NCBI RefSeq assembly: GCF_029714285.1 | Contig: NZ_CP121662.1 | Span: forward strand, 3,468,001 to 3,532,000 | Source of the DNA: Rhizobium sp. CB3090 | GTDB lineage: Bacteria; Pseudomonadota; Alphaproteobacteria; Rhizobiales; Rhizobiaceae | Direction: 5' to 3' | DNA: 64,000 bases | Position numbers and translations under genes: made by a program | Shown: piece by piece, positions 20,179 through 29,736 of the stretch | How the letters are laid out: each line of letters opens with the position of its first letter | How positions within the stretch are numbered: position 1 is the stretch's first letter | Notes under the pieces: generated by a model | Seen by the model: only the letters and a program-made list of their open reading frames with translations | The model's database searches: none | What the model was told of the DNA's origin: nothing

Positions 20179-21531
20179 ATGACGGCTATGGATCAATCCG
20201 CAATGAGCGAAGCGGCACGGGAAATCGACAAGCTGATGGGGCTGCATCCCAAAGGCTTCGATCTGTCGCTGGACAGAATCACCAGGCTGCTCGACATTCT
20301 CGGCAATCCGCAGAAAAAATTGCCGCCGGTGATCCATGTCGCCGGCACCAACGGAAAGGGCTCGGTGACGGCCTTCTGCCGCGCGCTTCTTGAGGCCGGC
20401 GGCCTCAGCGTGCATGTTCATACCTCGCCGCATCTGGTCAATTGGCATGAGCGTTATCGCCTCGGCGTCAAGGGCGGCCGCGGCAAGCTGGTCGACGATG
20501 CGGTTTTTGCCGATATGCTTCGGCGGATTGCCGACGCCAATGACGGCGAGAAGATCACGGTATTCGAAATCCTCACCGCGGCGACTTTCATGCTGTTTGC
20601 CGAGCATCCGGCCGATGTCGCAATCATCGAAGTCGGCCTCGGTGGCCGTTTCGACGCCACCAACGTCATTTCCGATCCGGCCGCTTCGGTGATCATGCCG
20701 ATTTCGCTCGATCACCAGCCCTATCTTGGCGACCGCGTCGAACTGATCGCGGCCGAGAAGGCGGGGATCATGAAACCCGGCCGTCCGGTTGTCATTGGCC
20801 ATCAGGATTACGATGCCGCCTTGGACGTGCTGATATCGACTGCCGAGCGGCTGCGCTGCCCGACTGCGATTTTCGGCCAGGATTTTTCCGCCCACGAGGA
20901 ATATGGCCGGCTGGTCTATCAGGACGAGTTCGGGCTCGCCGACCTGCCGCTGCCGCGTCTGCCGGGCCGGCATCAATATGCCAATGCCGCCGCCGCCATC
21001 CGCGCCGTCAAGGCCGCTGGCTTCGTCGTCACGGAGGCGATGATGGAAAAGGCGATGACGTCGGTCGAATGGGCCGGTCGGCTGCAGCGGTTGACGGAGG
21101 GCGATTTGCTGCAGCACGCGCCGGAAGGCGCGGAAATCTGGGTCGACGGCGGCCACAATCCCGGTGCCGGCGAGGTCATTGCCGAGGCCATGGCCAATTT
21201 CGAAGAGCGTCAGCCGCGGCCGCTGTTCCTGATCACCGGCATGATCAATACCAAGGATCCCGTCGGCTATTTCAAGGCGTTCGCCGGCCTCGCGGAGAAG
21301 GTCTATTGCGTCCCGATCCGAGGCAGCGATTCTATGATTGACCCAGTGGTTCTGGCGGGTGCGGCCTATGACGCCGGCTTGGTGGCCGAGCCGATGTCGA
21401 GCGTCGGCCAGGCGCTGGATGCGATCAGGGAACTGGCGGTGCCCGATTTGCCGGCGCCGCGCATTCTGATCGGCGGCTCGCTTTATCTCGTCGGCGATGT
21501 TCTTGCCGATAACGGCACACCGCCGACGTGA
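20179..21531 (+). CDS. folC: Bifunctional folylpolyglutamate / dihydrofolate synthase
   Basis: A 450-residue Mur-ligase-type ATPase that adds glutamate to dihydropteroate or folate. The P-loop is HVAGTNGKGSVTAF near residue 58. HTSPHLVNWHERYRL, EVGLGGRFDATNV and VDGGHNPGAGEV follow in the family order. An ATG at 20155 is open, but a GGAGG site at 20168-20172 lies six bases before the ATG at 20179, so the latter is used. The RIME-like repeat separates it from accD. The accD-folC neighbourhood is widespread in proteobacteria. Confidence 0.95.
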   Translation: MTAMDQSAMSEAAREIDKLMGLHPKGFDLSLDRITRLLDILGNPQKKLPPVIHVAGTNGKGSVTAFCRALLEAGGLSVHVHTSPHLVNWHERYRLGVKGGRGKLVDDAVFADMLRRIADANDGEKITVFEILTAATFMLFAEHPADVAIIEVGLGGRFDATNVISDPAASVIMPISLDHQPYLGDRVELIAAEKAGIMKPGRPVVIGHQDYDAALDVLISTAERLRCPTAIFGQDFSAHEEYGRLVYQDEFGLADLPLPRLPGRHQYANAAAAIRAVKAAGFVVTEAMMEKAMTSVEWAGRLQRLTEGDLLQHAPEGAEIWVDGGHNPGAGEVIAEAMANFEERQPRPLFLITGMINTKDPVGYFKAFAGLAEKVYCVPIRGSDSMIDPVVLAGAAYDAGLVAEPMSSVGQALDAIRELAVPDLPAPRILIGGSLYLVGDVLADNGTPPT

Positions 21532-21556
21532 TTCCGGTGGGGTGGTCAACCACCCG

Positions 21557-21713
21557 CCCTCGTGCTTGAGACGGCCCTGCGGGCCTCCTCAGCATGAGGG
21601 CTGACCTTTGCGTCCGGCCGCGCTATGGGCTCATCATTCATCTCTGCGTCGCCGTGGCGACGAACCTGCTCCATCCTCGCCCTGAGGTGCGAAGCCTCGA
21701 AGAGCGAGGATGG
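21557..21713. repeat. Palindromic dispersed repeat at the folC/trxA convergent end
   Basis: Contains an imperfect inverted repeat (ccctcgtgcttgag versus cctcagcatgaggg) and a perfect 10-bp one (ccatcctcgc 21671-21680, gcgaggatgg 21704-21713). The cctgaggtgcg core resembles the element at 58605-58750. No reading frame of interest lies inside. Confidence 0.65.
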
Positions 21714-21732
21714 CCCGTGTTCTCCGACCAAC

Positions 21733-21760
21733 AAAAAAGCCCGCACGAAGCGGGCTTTTT
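21733..21760. terminator. Bidirectional terminator between folC and trxA
   Basis: The stem gcccgc / gcgggc with an acgaa loop is flanked by AAAAAA on the left and TTTTT on the right, so it works on both strands for convergent genes. Confidence 0.9.
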
Positions 21761-21781
21761 CATTCTCTTTGTCGATACCTA

Positions 21782-22102
21782 TTAAGCGGCGCTGGAAATC
21801 CAGCTCTGCAGCGCGGTCTTGGGGGCGGCGCCAACCTTGATGTCGGCAACTTCGCCGGCCTTGAACATGGCAAGCGTCGGGATCGAGCGAACGCCGAACT
21901 GGGCAGCCAGTTCCGGATTTTCGTCGATATTGAGCTTGGCGACCTTCACCTTGCCTTCGAACTGTACGGCGAGCTCTTCGAGAGCCGGCGCGATCATCTT
22001 GCACGGACCGCACCATTCGGCCCAGAAATCAACGACGACAGGCTCTGCGGACTGCAGGACTTCGGCAGCAAAGTTGGAGGTATCGACTTTCACGGTAGCC
22101 AT
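21782..22102 (-). CDS. trxA: Thioredoxin 1
   Basis: A 106-residue thioredoxin. The active site WCGPCK places the redox pair at Cys31 and Cys34 inside [20 protein letters not shown]. The buried DEN and the cis-Pro in RSIPTLAMF are conserved. It reduces protein disulfides in the cytoplasm. It is preceded on the same strand by addA, 75 bases away, so it may be transcribed from its own promoter or at the end of the addB-addA unit. Confidence 0.97.
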   Translation of the reverse strand: MATVKVDTSNFAAEVLQSAEPVVVDFWAEWCGPCKMIAPALEELAVQFEGKVKVAKLNIDENPELAAQFGVRSIPTLAMFKAGEVADIKVGAAPKTALQSWISSAA

Positions 22103-22177
22103 AGGCTGCTCCTTACCAGGATTTGCGGTTGCTAGATAATGTGATGGTGCGGTGCCCGAATTTCAATATTTGGTATT

Positions 22178-25100
22178 TCACTTTGTTTTGAGCTCCGCAA
22201 GCGCCAATGCGAGCGCTTCTTGGGAGAGCGTGTGGATCGAGGCATTCTCGGTATAGACGAGCACGCAATCGATACGTTTGCCGGGGTAAAGAGGCGAAAG
22301 GATCTCGCGATAGATGGCAAGCTGCGCCCGGTGGGCGAAGGGAATCTCCCCGGCGGTACGCGGCGGTACGCGATTCGTCTTGTAGTCGAGGATGACCACG
22401 CGGTCGTCGAGCGCGGTCAGCCGGTCGATGCGGCCGGAGACGGCATAATTCTGATCGCCGAGCGTCAGCGTGCCCATGATCGAGACTTCGGCCTGGGCAT
22501 GGGCGCTGAAAACCCCCTGCAAGTCCGGGTGCGACAGCAGCGCCATCACCGAGCCGATCAGCGTTTCGCGCTCGGCCTGCGGCCAGAAGCGTGCTGCTCG
22601 TTCCGCATAACGCCGCGCGGCATCGGTGCGATCCGCCGGTGCGATTTCCGGCAAGGTCTGCAGCATGCGGTGAATGAAGCGGCCCTTTTCCAAGGAGCGA
22701 TCCGATTTGGCTTTCTCGGTGAACAAAGGCGAGGCGACGAGCAGATTGTCGGCCTCGTCGTCGATGATGGTGCCGGCACCGGAAGGGCTGAGCGGCCGGG
22801 GCAGGTTTCGTTGCGCCGGCAACGGCCGACTCAATCCGACCGGCAGCGCTCCTCGGTCCACGGCAGTTTCCACCTGTTCCATATGCTCGAAACTGCGCTC
22901 GACCTGGGTGACACGCCAGCTCAATCCGTGCCATTCGCCGTCCGGTCCGGAGAAAGTGACCGGGGTGCAGCGCTCGCTATCCTGGCGCAGCGTTCTGGAA
23001 ATCATAGCATGCCATGTATCGGCGTTTTCGCGGATGCCGCGATAGCCGCAGACGATCAGCCGGTCGGCGGCGCGTGTCATGCCGACATAGAGCAGGCGGC
23101 GATATTCCTCCTCCGCCAAGGATTGCAGCCTCGTCGCATCGGCTTGTGTCAGCGAATTGGCAAGGGCGCTAACCGGCACCCAGACGGGCAGCGGGATTTC
23201 GCCCTTGCCGGTCTCGATCAGCCGCAGCTTGGGCAGGTGCGTATGGGTAAAGGCTTTGCTGCCGCCATCGACGAGGAAAACGATCGGCGCTTCCAGGCCC
23301 TTGGAGGCGTGCACCGTCATGATCCGTACCTCGTTGCGGCCCTTGTCCTGCTCGCGCTTCACGGTCGGCGCCTCCAGCTCCAGCGTCGAGATGAAGGATT
23401 GCAGGCCCGGCAGGCCGGAGGTTTCGTGGTCCAGCGTGAAGGTCAGGAACTCATCGAGAATATCGCTGACTTCGGTGCCGAGCCGCGCCAGGAACTGCCG
23501 CCGGCCGCCGAAGCTGCCGAGAACGCGCGCGTAGAAGTCATGCACGGACAGGCTTTTGGAGAGCGCCAGGAAGGTTTTCAGCCGGTCGACCGCATGGCGG
23601 AAGCGCTCATTGCCGTCATCAGCGAATCGCTGCAGATGGCTCCAGACGCTTTCATCATCGCCGCGATAAGCCGCGACCGCGAAAACATCGTCTTCGCTAA
23701 GATCGAACAGAGGACTTTTCAACAAAGATGCCAGCGAAAGATCATCTTCCGGCAGCAGCAGGAAACGGCCGAGCGCCAAAAGGTCCTGGATGGCGATGTG
23801 GCTGGTCAGCACCAGGCGGTCGGCGCCGGCGACGGGGATATTGTTGCGCCGCTTCAATGCCCGGGTCAGCGCGTTGACGAAGCTGTCGCGCTTGCGCACC
23901 AGCACCAGGATATCGCCCGCCTCGATGAAGCGTGCCTTTCCCTTCTCGATGATCGTCTCGCGGCCAATAATGTTGCCGATCGTCTGTGCCATGCGCCGCG
24001 CCAGGATCGCCGCCGGCGCACTTTCCGGCGTCGAATCGAAGGGCGCGGTCCAGTCCTCTTCCTTCGCCAGCGGCTCCGGCGCAATCATGTCCCAGAGATC
24101 GACGGCGCCGGGATGGCCGATGCGGCTGGAGCGGTGCACGACCGGCTCGGCGGCGGCGCTGAGGCCACGAGCGTTTTCGGGCGCCGTGAAGACATGATCG
24201 ACTGCGGCCAGCACATCGGCGGTCGAACGGAAGGAGAGCGGTAGGCGGATCGATGAAAACTGCTGGCCGCTATTATCCACGCGCCGCCGCGTGCGGTCAC
24301 TCTCCTCGGAGAAGCGCTCGGGCCGCGCACCCTGGAAGGAATAGATCGACTGCTTTTCGTCGCCGACCGCGAAGATGGTCCTGAGGGTCGGGCGCGCGCT
24401 TTCGCCGGAGAAGAAGTCCTCCGCCAGCGATTGGATGACGCTCCATTGGATAGGGCTGGTGTCCTGCGCCTCGTCGACAAGGATATGGTCTATGCCCTGG
24501 TCCAGCTTGTAGTGGATCCAGGGGCCGACATCCTTCTTGGTCAGGAGATCTGCGGTGCGGGTGATCAGGTCTTCGAAATCGAGTTGGCTGCGCCGCTTCT
24601 TCAATTCTTCGTAGTCGCTGTTCAGCCGGTCGGCGAGTGTGAGCGCCGCCCGTGTGGCGCGATACATCCGCATCAGCTTCAGCCGGTCGCGACAGGCGAC
24701 GACATGCGTGCGGGCGGCGGCAACGGCGTCGGCCAGAGCGGGAGCATCGGCCAGCATCGCCTTGACGAAAAACTGGCTGTCCGACTTCGGCTCGCCCTTG
24801 GTAGTCAGCATCACCTTTTCGAGGATCTCTGTGCGGGCGATCGGGTTCGCTTCGCGTTTGGCAAGGCGCAGCCCGTAGGCGATATCCTGCGCCTTCGCCC
24901 CGCCCTTCAGATCGGCAAGGGTCAGATAAAGCTCCAGCGTCGAGCCGGAAAGACCGGGCAGAGGCCAATATCGCTCCGCAATCCCGGCTTCCGTGTCATC
25001 GGGAGAAAGACCGAGGCGGGCAAGCAGTGCAGTCTCGACGCCGCCCGTTCGTTCCGCTTCCGCCGTGAAGCGGCGGATGGCGTTGCGGTTGGCGACGATC

Positions 25101-25747
25101 TCGCCAAGCAATGTCTCCAAGCCTGATTCATCGCCGAGATCGAGCACATAGGCAAAGGCCTCGGCGAGTTCGGCATTCGGATGTTGCGGCGTTGCCGTTA
25201 GTAGCGACCGGCGGGCATCATCCAGCAGGGTCGCGGCGGCGCGGTCATCCAGCACCGAGAAATGGCCGGCAACATTGGCTTCCAGCGGGAATTGATGCAG
25301 CAGCGCTTCGCAGAAGGCGTGGATCGTCTGGATCTTCAGCCCCCCCGGCGTCTCCAGCGCCTTGGCAAAGAGGCGGCGTGCCTCGGCAAGCTTCAAGACA
25401 CCCGGCTCCGCGCCTTCGATCTCGGCGATCCGCGCCTTCAACTCCTCGTCCGGCAGGGTTGCCCAGGCGGCCAGCCGATCGAAGACGCGGTTCGACATTT
25501 CGGAAGCGGCGGCCTTGGTGTAGGTGAGGCAAAGAATGGCTGACGGCCGTGCACCGGCAAGCAGCAGGCGGATGACGCGCTGCGTCAACACATGCGTCTT
25601 GCCGGAACCGGCATTGGCCGAGACCCAGGCGGATCGTTCCGGATCGGAGGCAATGGATTGCTGTACCGTCGTCCAGCCGATCCAGACGCCGGGATCGTCG
25701 CTTTCGGGCAGGTCAGCCAGCTCGCCGTTGGAGAGCTCACTCATCAC
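22178..25747 (-). CDS. addA: AddA helicase-nuclease, double-strand break repair
   Basis: A 1189-residue UvrD-like helicase with a C-terminal nuclease, the partner of AddB in the alphaproteobacterial RecBCD counterpart. Walker A is SANAGSGKTH (residues 43-52). ILCLTYTKAAASEM (motif Ia) and HILVDEAQDTSPIQW (motif II) follow, then EYRRLLYVGMTRAADRL (motif VI). The PD-(D/E)XK nuclease end shows VVILDYKTNR about 70 residues from the C-terminus. The first two codons are both ATG. The start overlaps addB by 11 bases, so the pair is cotranslated. Its role is resection of double-strand ends for RecA loading. Confidence 0.96.
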   Translation of the reverse strand: MMSELSNGELADLPESDDPGVWIGWTTVQQSIASDPERSAWVSANAGSGKTHVLTQRVIRLLLAGARPSAILCLTYTKAAASEMSNRVFDRLAAWATLPDEELKARIAEIEGAEPGVLKLAEARRLFAKALETPGGLKIQTIHAFCEALLHQFPLEANVAGHFSVLDDRAAATLLDDARRSLLTATPQHPNAELAEAFAYVLDLGDESGLETLLGEIVANRNAIRRFTAEAERTGGVETALLARLGLSPDDTEAGIAERYWPLPGLSGSTLELYLTLADLKGGAKAQDIAYGLRLAKREANPIARTEILEKVMLTTKGEPKSDSQFFVKAMLADAPALADAVAAARTHVVACRDRLKLMRMYRATRAALTLADRLNSDYEELKKRRSQLDFEDLITRTADLLTKKDVGPWIHYKLDQGIDHILVDEAQDTSPIQWSVIQSLAEDFFSGESARPTLRTIFAVGDEKQSIYSFQGARPERFSEESDRTRRRVDNSGQQFSSIRLPLSFRSTADVLAAVDHVFTAPENARGLSAAAEPVVHRSSRIGHPGAVDLWDMIAPEPLAKEEDWTAPFDSTPESAPAAILARRMAQTIGNIIGRETIIEKGKARFIEAGDILVLVRKRDSFVNALTRALKRRNNIPVAGADRLVLTSHIAIQDLLALGRFLLLPEDDLSLASLLKSPLFDLSEDDVFAVAAYRGDDESVWSHLQRFADDGNERFRHAVDRLKTFLALSKSLSVHDFYARVLGSFGGRRQFLARLGTEVSDILDEFLTFTLDHETSGLPGLQSFISTLELEAPTVKREQDKGRNEVRIMTVHASKGLEAPIVFLVDGGSKAFTHTHLPKLRLIETGKGEIPLPVWVPVSALANSLTQADATRLQSLAEEEYRRLLYVGMTRAADRLIVCGYRGIRENADTWHAMISRTLRQDSERCTPVTFSGPDGEWHGLSWRVTQVERSFEHMEQVETAVDRGALPVGLSRPLPAQRNLPRPLSPSGAGTIIDDEADNLLVASPLFTEKAKSDRSLEKGRFIHRMLQTLPEIAPADRTDAARRYAERAARFWPQAERETLIGSVMALLSHPDLQGVFSAHAQAEVSIMGTLTLGDQNYAVSGRIDRLTALDDRVVILDYKTNRVPPRTAGEIPFAHRAQLAIYREILSPLYPGKRIDCVLVYTENASIHTLSQEALALALAELKTK

Positions 25748-28700
25748 CGCTTCCCTCCTGCTCGGTTTCCGCCGTCGACCATTCGGAGACGCGGGCTAGG
25801 TGGTCATAGTCGCCGCCATATTCGAATTGCTGGGCAGGGATCAGCCGTGACGAGAAGCCCTTTTCGCCGGATTGGAGCAGCGCGACGAATTTAACGAGCT
25901 GGTCCATCGACTCCTGGGCCAGATCCATAGCCGACTTTGTTTCCGTCTTGCCGCTGCCGCCGGACAGTTCGTTGTTGACCTGGTCGACCTTGAAGCGATC
26001 GCCGGGCCTCAGCCGGACATAGAGCAGGTTTTCCGGAACGAGCGGGCCGACATTACGGAAAGCGCCGGCCTTGAGGGCATGGGCTTCCAGTGCCAATTGC
26101 GGATCGAGCAGCGCGCGGGCCTGCGCCGGGGACGGATTATAGCCGGTCTTGTAGTCGATGATATCGGCGGCTCTGCTGCCTTTGAGATCGATGCGGTCGG
26201 CAACGCCGGTCAACCAGATTCCGATCGGCTCGATCTGGACGCCGGCCGGCACTTCCGTTGCCGTCGTGCGGATCTCCGGCCGCCGTTCCGCTTCCCAGGC
26301 GAGGAAAGCCCGCGCCACTTCGCGGAAACGTGGCCGCCAGACGCTGTCGATATGGGCGGGCAGTTGTTCGGCGTCGAAAAGCTCGGCGATAATGCCATCC
26401 ATAGCCAGCGATGCATCGGGCGTGCCGGCGATATGACCCTCGCGGATGAAGCGATCGATGATCTTGTGATAGAGCGTGCCGCGCTCGGCCGGACCCGGGT
26501 CGCGATTGAACGGGGCGATCGGATCGAGCCGTAGGACGCGTCGGGCATAGATCGCATAGGGATCGCGGCGAAGACGGCCGACCTCGCTGAAGGAATAGCT
26601 TTTCGGCTGCAGCTCAGCCGGCGGTTTCGGCGAGGGCCTCACTGCCGGAGCCTGGCTTTCGCCCTCGTCAATCATTCCGGCCCAATGGCGGTATTGATCG
26701 CCGCGCGACTTTAATTCCGCCGCAAATGCCTTGCCGCCCAGTGCCATCAGCCGCTGCAGCCAGCGCGACGCCACCGTCGGGGTCGAACCCTGCCGCAGGG
26801 CGCGCGAATAGATCAGGTCGCGCGTCCCGTTCGCCATTTCGAAATCGTGGGCGAGCTGGCCGATGCGGCGCTCCGGCGGTTCCAGGCCGATCTCGGTCTT
26901 CATCGTACGGGAGATGAAGGGATTGTTGGCGGTCTGGCCCGGCCAGGAGCCTTCGTTGAGCCCGCCGAGGATCAGCGTATCGACGCTTTGCAGGCGCGCT
27001 TCCAGCGTGCCGAAGATAAACAGGCGGGGGTGGCTTAGCGCCCGAGGCTTGACCGCCTGCCCGGCGGAGAGCGCAGCTATGATATCGATCCACTGCGTCC
27101 CATCCGCTTCGAGCTGGCCGTCGGTGTCCATGACCTCCTTCAGGAGGCTTGCCAGCGTATCGCCCGCCTCGCCCGACCAGAGTCCGGCCAGATTACCGCG
27201 CTCATCGGCGGCAACGGCCTCAAGTGCACGGCCTGTCCGGTCGGCCCATTCGGAAAGGGTGGGAAGTTCCGCGGATGAGGACAACAGAGCGGAGGCCAGC
27301 GGCTCGCATGCACGGGTAATCTTTCGGGCCAGTGCGTGTGCGCGCTCTACGGCTTCAGGGGAGAGGGATTTACGCCAGTGCGGCGGATGGCGGTCCATTG
27401 CCTGTCCGGTGAGCTGCCGGTCGAGCAGGGATTCCAGCGTGCCGATATCGACATCGGCGATGCCGCCCCTCAAGGCGAGGATTTCCAGCGCATCGACGCC
27501 AAGCTGCAACGCATCTGGGGGGAGGCCGAAACGGGCGAGGGGGTGCTTGATGAGCGAAACGATGGCAACAGGGTCGCCGGGGCGAAGCGTCGCTTCCAGG
27601 AGCAATTGCAAGAGCGTTCCTTGCATCGTGGCGGAAAGCGGCGTGCCGGCCGAATCGTCGGCGGTGATGCCGAAGCGGGCGAGCTCCGCCGTCACCCGAC
27701 GCGCGAGGTTGCGGTCCGGTGTGATCAGCGCTGCCTGGCTGTCGCCGCCGTTGCGTCCCGGCTTCTCCAGCGCGAGCCGCAAGGCAATGGCGATCGCCGT
27801 CGCCTCCTCGCGCTCGTTCGCAGCCTCGATCAGTGCGACCTCGGCGAAGGCTCGTTCGATCGCGTCCGGCGCGAGCGTCTTTTGCCACTCACCCCAGCCA
27901 CTGGTCGCTTTCGCCGGCGCCAGGGCGCGCGATAGGACCTCGGCGCGCATCTGCATGTTCTCCGGCGCTTCGGCAACGGCTTCCACATCGCTTCGTTCCA
28001 CGCGCAGCCGTTTCAACAACAGCGACAAACCATATTGCGAATGGCTGCGCGTTGTCGGATCGACCCTACCGCCAGCGCCGGTCTCCGGGGCCACAAGCCG
28101 CCAGTCCTCTTCCGGCATTGTGAGATCGAGGCCCGGCAGCACGATGACGCCCTGCGGCAAGGAGGCGACGGCGGCAATCAATTCGGCCGTCGCAGGCACG
28201 GAGCCGGTCGAGCCGGCGATGATGATCGGCCCGGCGTGCTGCATCGTGGCAAGCCGCTTCGCCTCGGCGCGCAGGATGGCGTTGCGGTGTCGGGCGGGCG
28301 AGGATTTGCCGAGTTCCTCCAGTCGCGCCGGCCAGAAGGCGCTGGCGATCTGCAGGAATTCGGCTGTCAATTGCCACCAGAGCGCATGGTCGTCGGCACT
28401 GAGATTGGCAAGCTCAGCCCAGTCGCGGTCCTCGGTTTCGATGGAATCGATGAGTTCGGCAAGATTGCGCGCCAGCCAGATGGCGTCTGCAGGACTTGCC
28501 GGAGCGACGAGCGGCGAGTCCGAATGAATGTCGCGGACAATCTGCGGCAGCCTGTTGCGCCAGGCAAGGATCAGCCGGGCGAGTTCCAGCAGCCGCGCGG
28601 TATTGGCAAGCGGCTGCGCCAGATCCGCAGTCGCGGGCAGGGCCTCCTCGAAATAGCCGCTATCATCGTCCGTCTCGCCGAGCGGTCGGATCACCGGCAG

Positions 28701-28925
28701 GATGGCGGAGCGACCGCCCAGCAGATCGACGAATTCCGAACGCAAAACGCGCGCCGCGCGCCTTGTCGGCAGGAAGATGGTGACCTTGGCAAGCGATAGC
28801 GGATCGCCGGGATCGTGGCGAAAGTGCTCGGTCAATCGGCCGTCGCAAAGCGCGCTGGCAAGGGTTTTCAGAAAGGGCAGGCCTGCCGGGATCGTCAGAA
28901 TGCGTTGCCGGTGCCCGCCGGTCAT
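25737..28925 (-). CDS. addB: AddB nuclease subunit, double-strand break repair
   Basis: A 1062-residue subunit of the AddAB complex. The N-terminal region has helicase-like folds (VTIFLPTRRAARVLRSEF) without a proper Walker A, as in alphaproteobacterial AddB. The C-terminal nuclease has YSFSEVGRLRRDPYAIYARR and ADIIDYKTG, which carries the catalytic Asp and Lys. The four-cysteine iron-sulfur staple known from Bacillus AddB is not visible: no Cys occurs in about the last 140 residues. Three bases separate the murU-like stop from its start, so it is in one operon with the upstream genes. Confidence 0.95.
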   Translation of the reverse strand: MTGGHRQRILTIPAGLPFLKTLASALCDGRLTEHFRHDPGDPLSLAKVTIFLPTRRAARVLRSEFVDLLGGRSAILPVIRPLGETDDDSGYFEEALPATADLAQPLANTARLLELARLILAWRNRLPQIVRDIHSDSPLVAPASPADAIWLARNLAELIDSIETEDRDWAELANLSADDHALWWQLTAEFLQIASAFWPARLEELGKSSPARHRNAILRAEAKRLATMQHAGPIIIAGSTGSVPATAELIAAVASLPQGVIVLPGLDLTMPEEDWRLVAPETGAGGRVDPTTRSHSQYGLSLLLKRLRVERSDVEAVAEAPENMQMRAEVLSRALAPAKATSGWGEWQKTLAPDAIERAFAEVALIEAANEREEATAIAIALRLALEKPGRNGGDSQAALITPDRNLARRVTAELARFGITADDSAGTPLSATMQGTLLQLLLEATLRPGDPVAIVSLIKHPLARFGLPPDALQLGVDALEILALRGGIADVDIGTLESLLDRQLTGQAMDRHPPHWRKSLSPEAVERAHALARKITRACEPLASALLSSSAELPTLSEWADRTGRALEAVAADERGNLAGLWSGEAGDTLASLLKEVMDTDGQLEADGTQWIDIIAALSAGQAVKPRALSHPRLFIFGTLEARLQSVDTLILGGLNEGSWPGQTANNPFISRTMKTEIGLEPPERRIGQLAHDFEMANGTRDLIYSRALRQGSTPTVASRWLQRLMALGGKAFAAELKSRGDQYRHWAGMIDEGESQAPAVRPSPKPPAELQPKSYSFSEVGRLRRDPYAIYARRVLRLDPIAPFNRDPGPAERGTLYHKIIDRFIREGHIAGTPDASLAMDGIIAELFDAEQLPAHIDSVWRPRFREVARAFLAWEAERRPEIRTTATEVPAGVQIEPIGIWLTGVADRIDLKGSRAADIIDYKTGYNPSPAQARALLDPQLALEAHALKAGAFRNVGPLVPENLLYVRLRPGDRFKVDQVNNELSGGSGKTETKSAMDLAQESMDQLVKFVALLQSGEKGFSSRLIPAQQFEYGGDYDHLARVSEWSTAETEQEGSGDE

Positions 28926-28928
28926 CCG

Positions 28929-29660
28929 TCACGCAAACGCCCGGAAAGTCCGGATCGTTTCCTCTGCCTCGCCGATCGCCTCCGGCGTGCCGACGGTCAG
29001 CCAATGCCCGTCGAGCATGGTGCCGTAGAGTCGACCCTTGGCGATCGCCTTGTCGTAGTAGATGTTGATGTTGAAGGCCTCTTTTGGCGCGTCATCGAGA
29101 ACCGATGGGTTCATGATGATCGCACCCGCGTAGACGACGCCATTCCCAGCAGTGTTGCTATAGCGCGAGAGCCGGCCGTCTTCCGCCAGGCTGAAATCGT
29201 TCTTGCCGTTATGGCCCGTCGTCTTGTCAAGCGCTACGCAGAGCATGGCGAAGTCCATGCGCGCAGCATCGAAGAATCCGGCTAAGCGTTGCAGATTGGT
29301 CGGCCTACCCTCCGTCTCGCCGATCCAGAAGAGATCGGAATTCATGACGAAGACCGGATCGCGGCCGAGAAGTTTCAATCCCTTGGCCAGCCCGCCGCCA
29401 TTGTTCATCAGCGCATCCCGCTCATCCGAGATCAGGACCTCGAGCTTTCGATAATTGCATAGATGCGCTTCCATCTGGTCGGCAAAGTGATGAACATTGA
29501 CCACCGCCTGCTCGACGCCGGCATCGGCCAGCGCATCCAGCGCATAATCGATCATCGGCTTGCCCGCGATCTTTACCAGCGGCTTCGGAATGGTGTCGGT
29601 GATCGGCCGCATGCGGGTCCCGAGGCCCGCGGCCATTACCATGGCTTGTCTGATGGTCAT
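28929..29660 (-). CDS. murU: Nucleotidyltransferase, probable N-acetylmuramate-1-phosphate uridylyltransferase
   Basis: A 243-residue sugar-1-phosphate nucleotidyltransferase. The N-terminal MVMAAGLGTRMRPITD binds the nucleotide, KPLVKIAGKPMIDY is the lysine loop, and MNSDLFW carries the metal-binding Asp. Mannose-1-phosphate guanylyltransferase is a possible alternative by homology alone. The choice of MurU comes from context: the gene immediately upstream encodes an AmgK-type kinase, and AmgK with MurU convert recycled MurNAc to UDP-MurNAc in Pseudomonas and Caulobacter. It lies between the tsaE-amgK gene and addB on the same strand. Confidence 0.82.
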   Translation of the reverse strand: MTIRQAMVMAAGLGTRMRPITDTIPKPLVKIAGKPMIDYALDALADAGVEQAVVNVHHFADQMEAHLCNYRKLEVLISDERDALMNNGGGLAKGLKLLGRDPVFVMNSDLFWIGETEGRPTNLQRLAGFFDAARMDFAMLCVALDKTTGHNGKNDFSLAEDGRLSRYSNTAGNGVVYAGAIIMNPSVLDDAPKEAFNINIYYDKAIAKGRLYGTMLDGHWLTVGTPEAIGEAEETIRTFRAFA

Positions 29661-29736
29661 CTCGTCTCGAATTTGTGATTCGCTCAGCTTTCTTCCTTTA
29701 GCATATCGGAGGAAAACCGTCGCCGCTCTCAGGCAG

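Noticed and set aside
22220..24244. A 674-codon plus-strand frame inside addA.
   Set aside because: Antisense to AddA, with Gln/Arg-rich low-complexity sequence and no domain.
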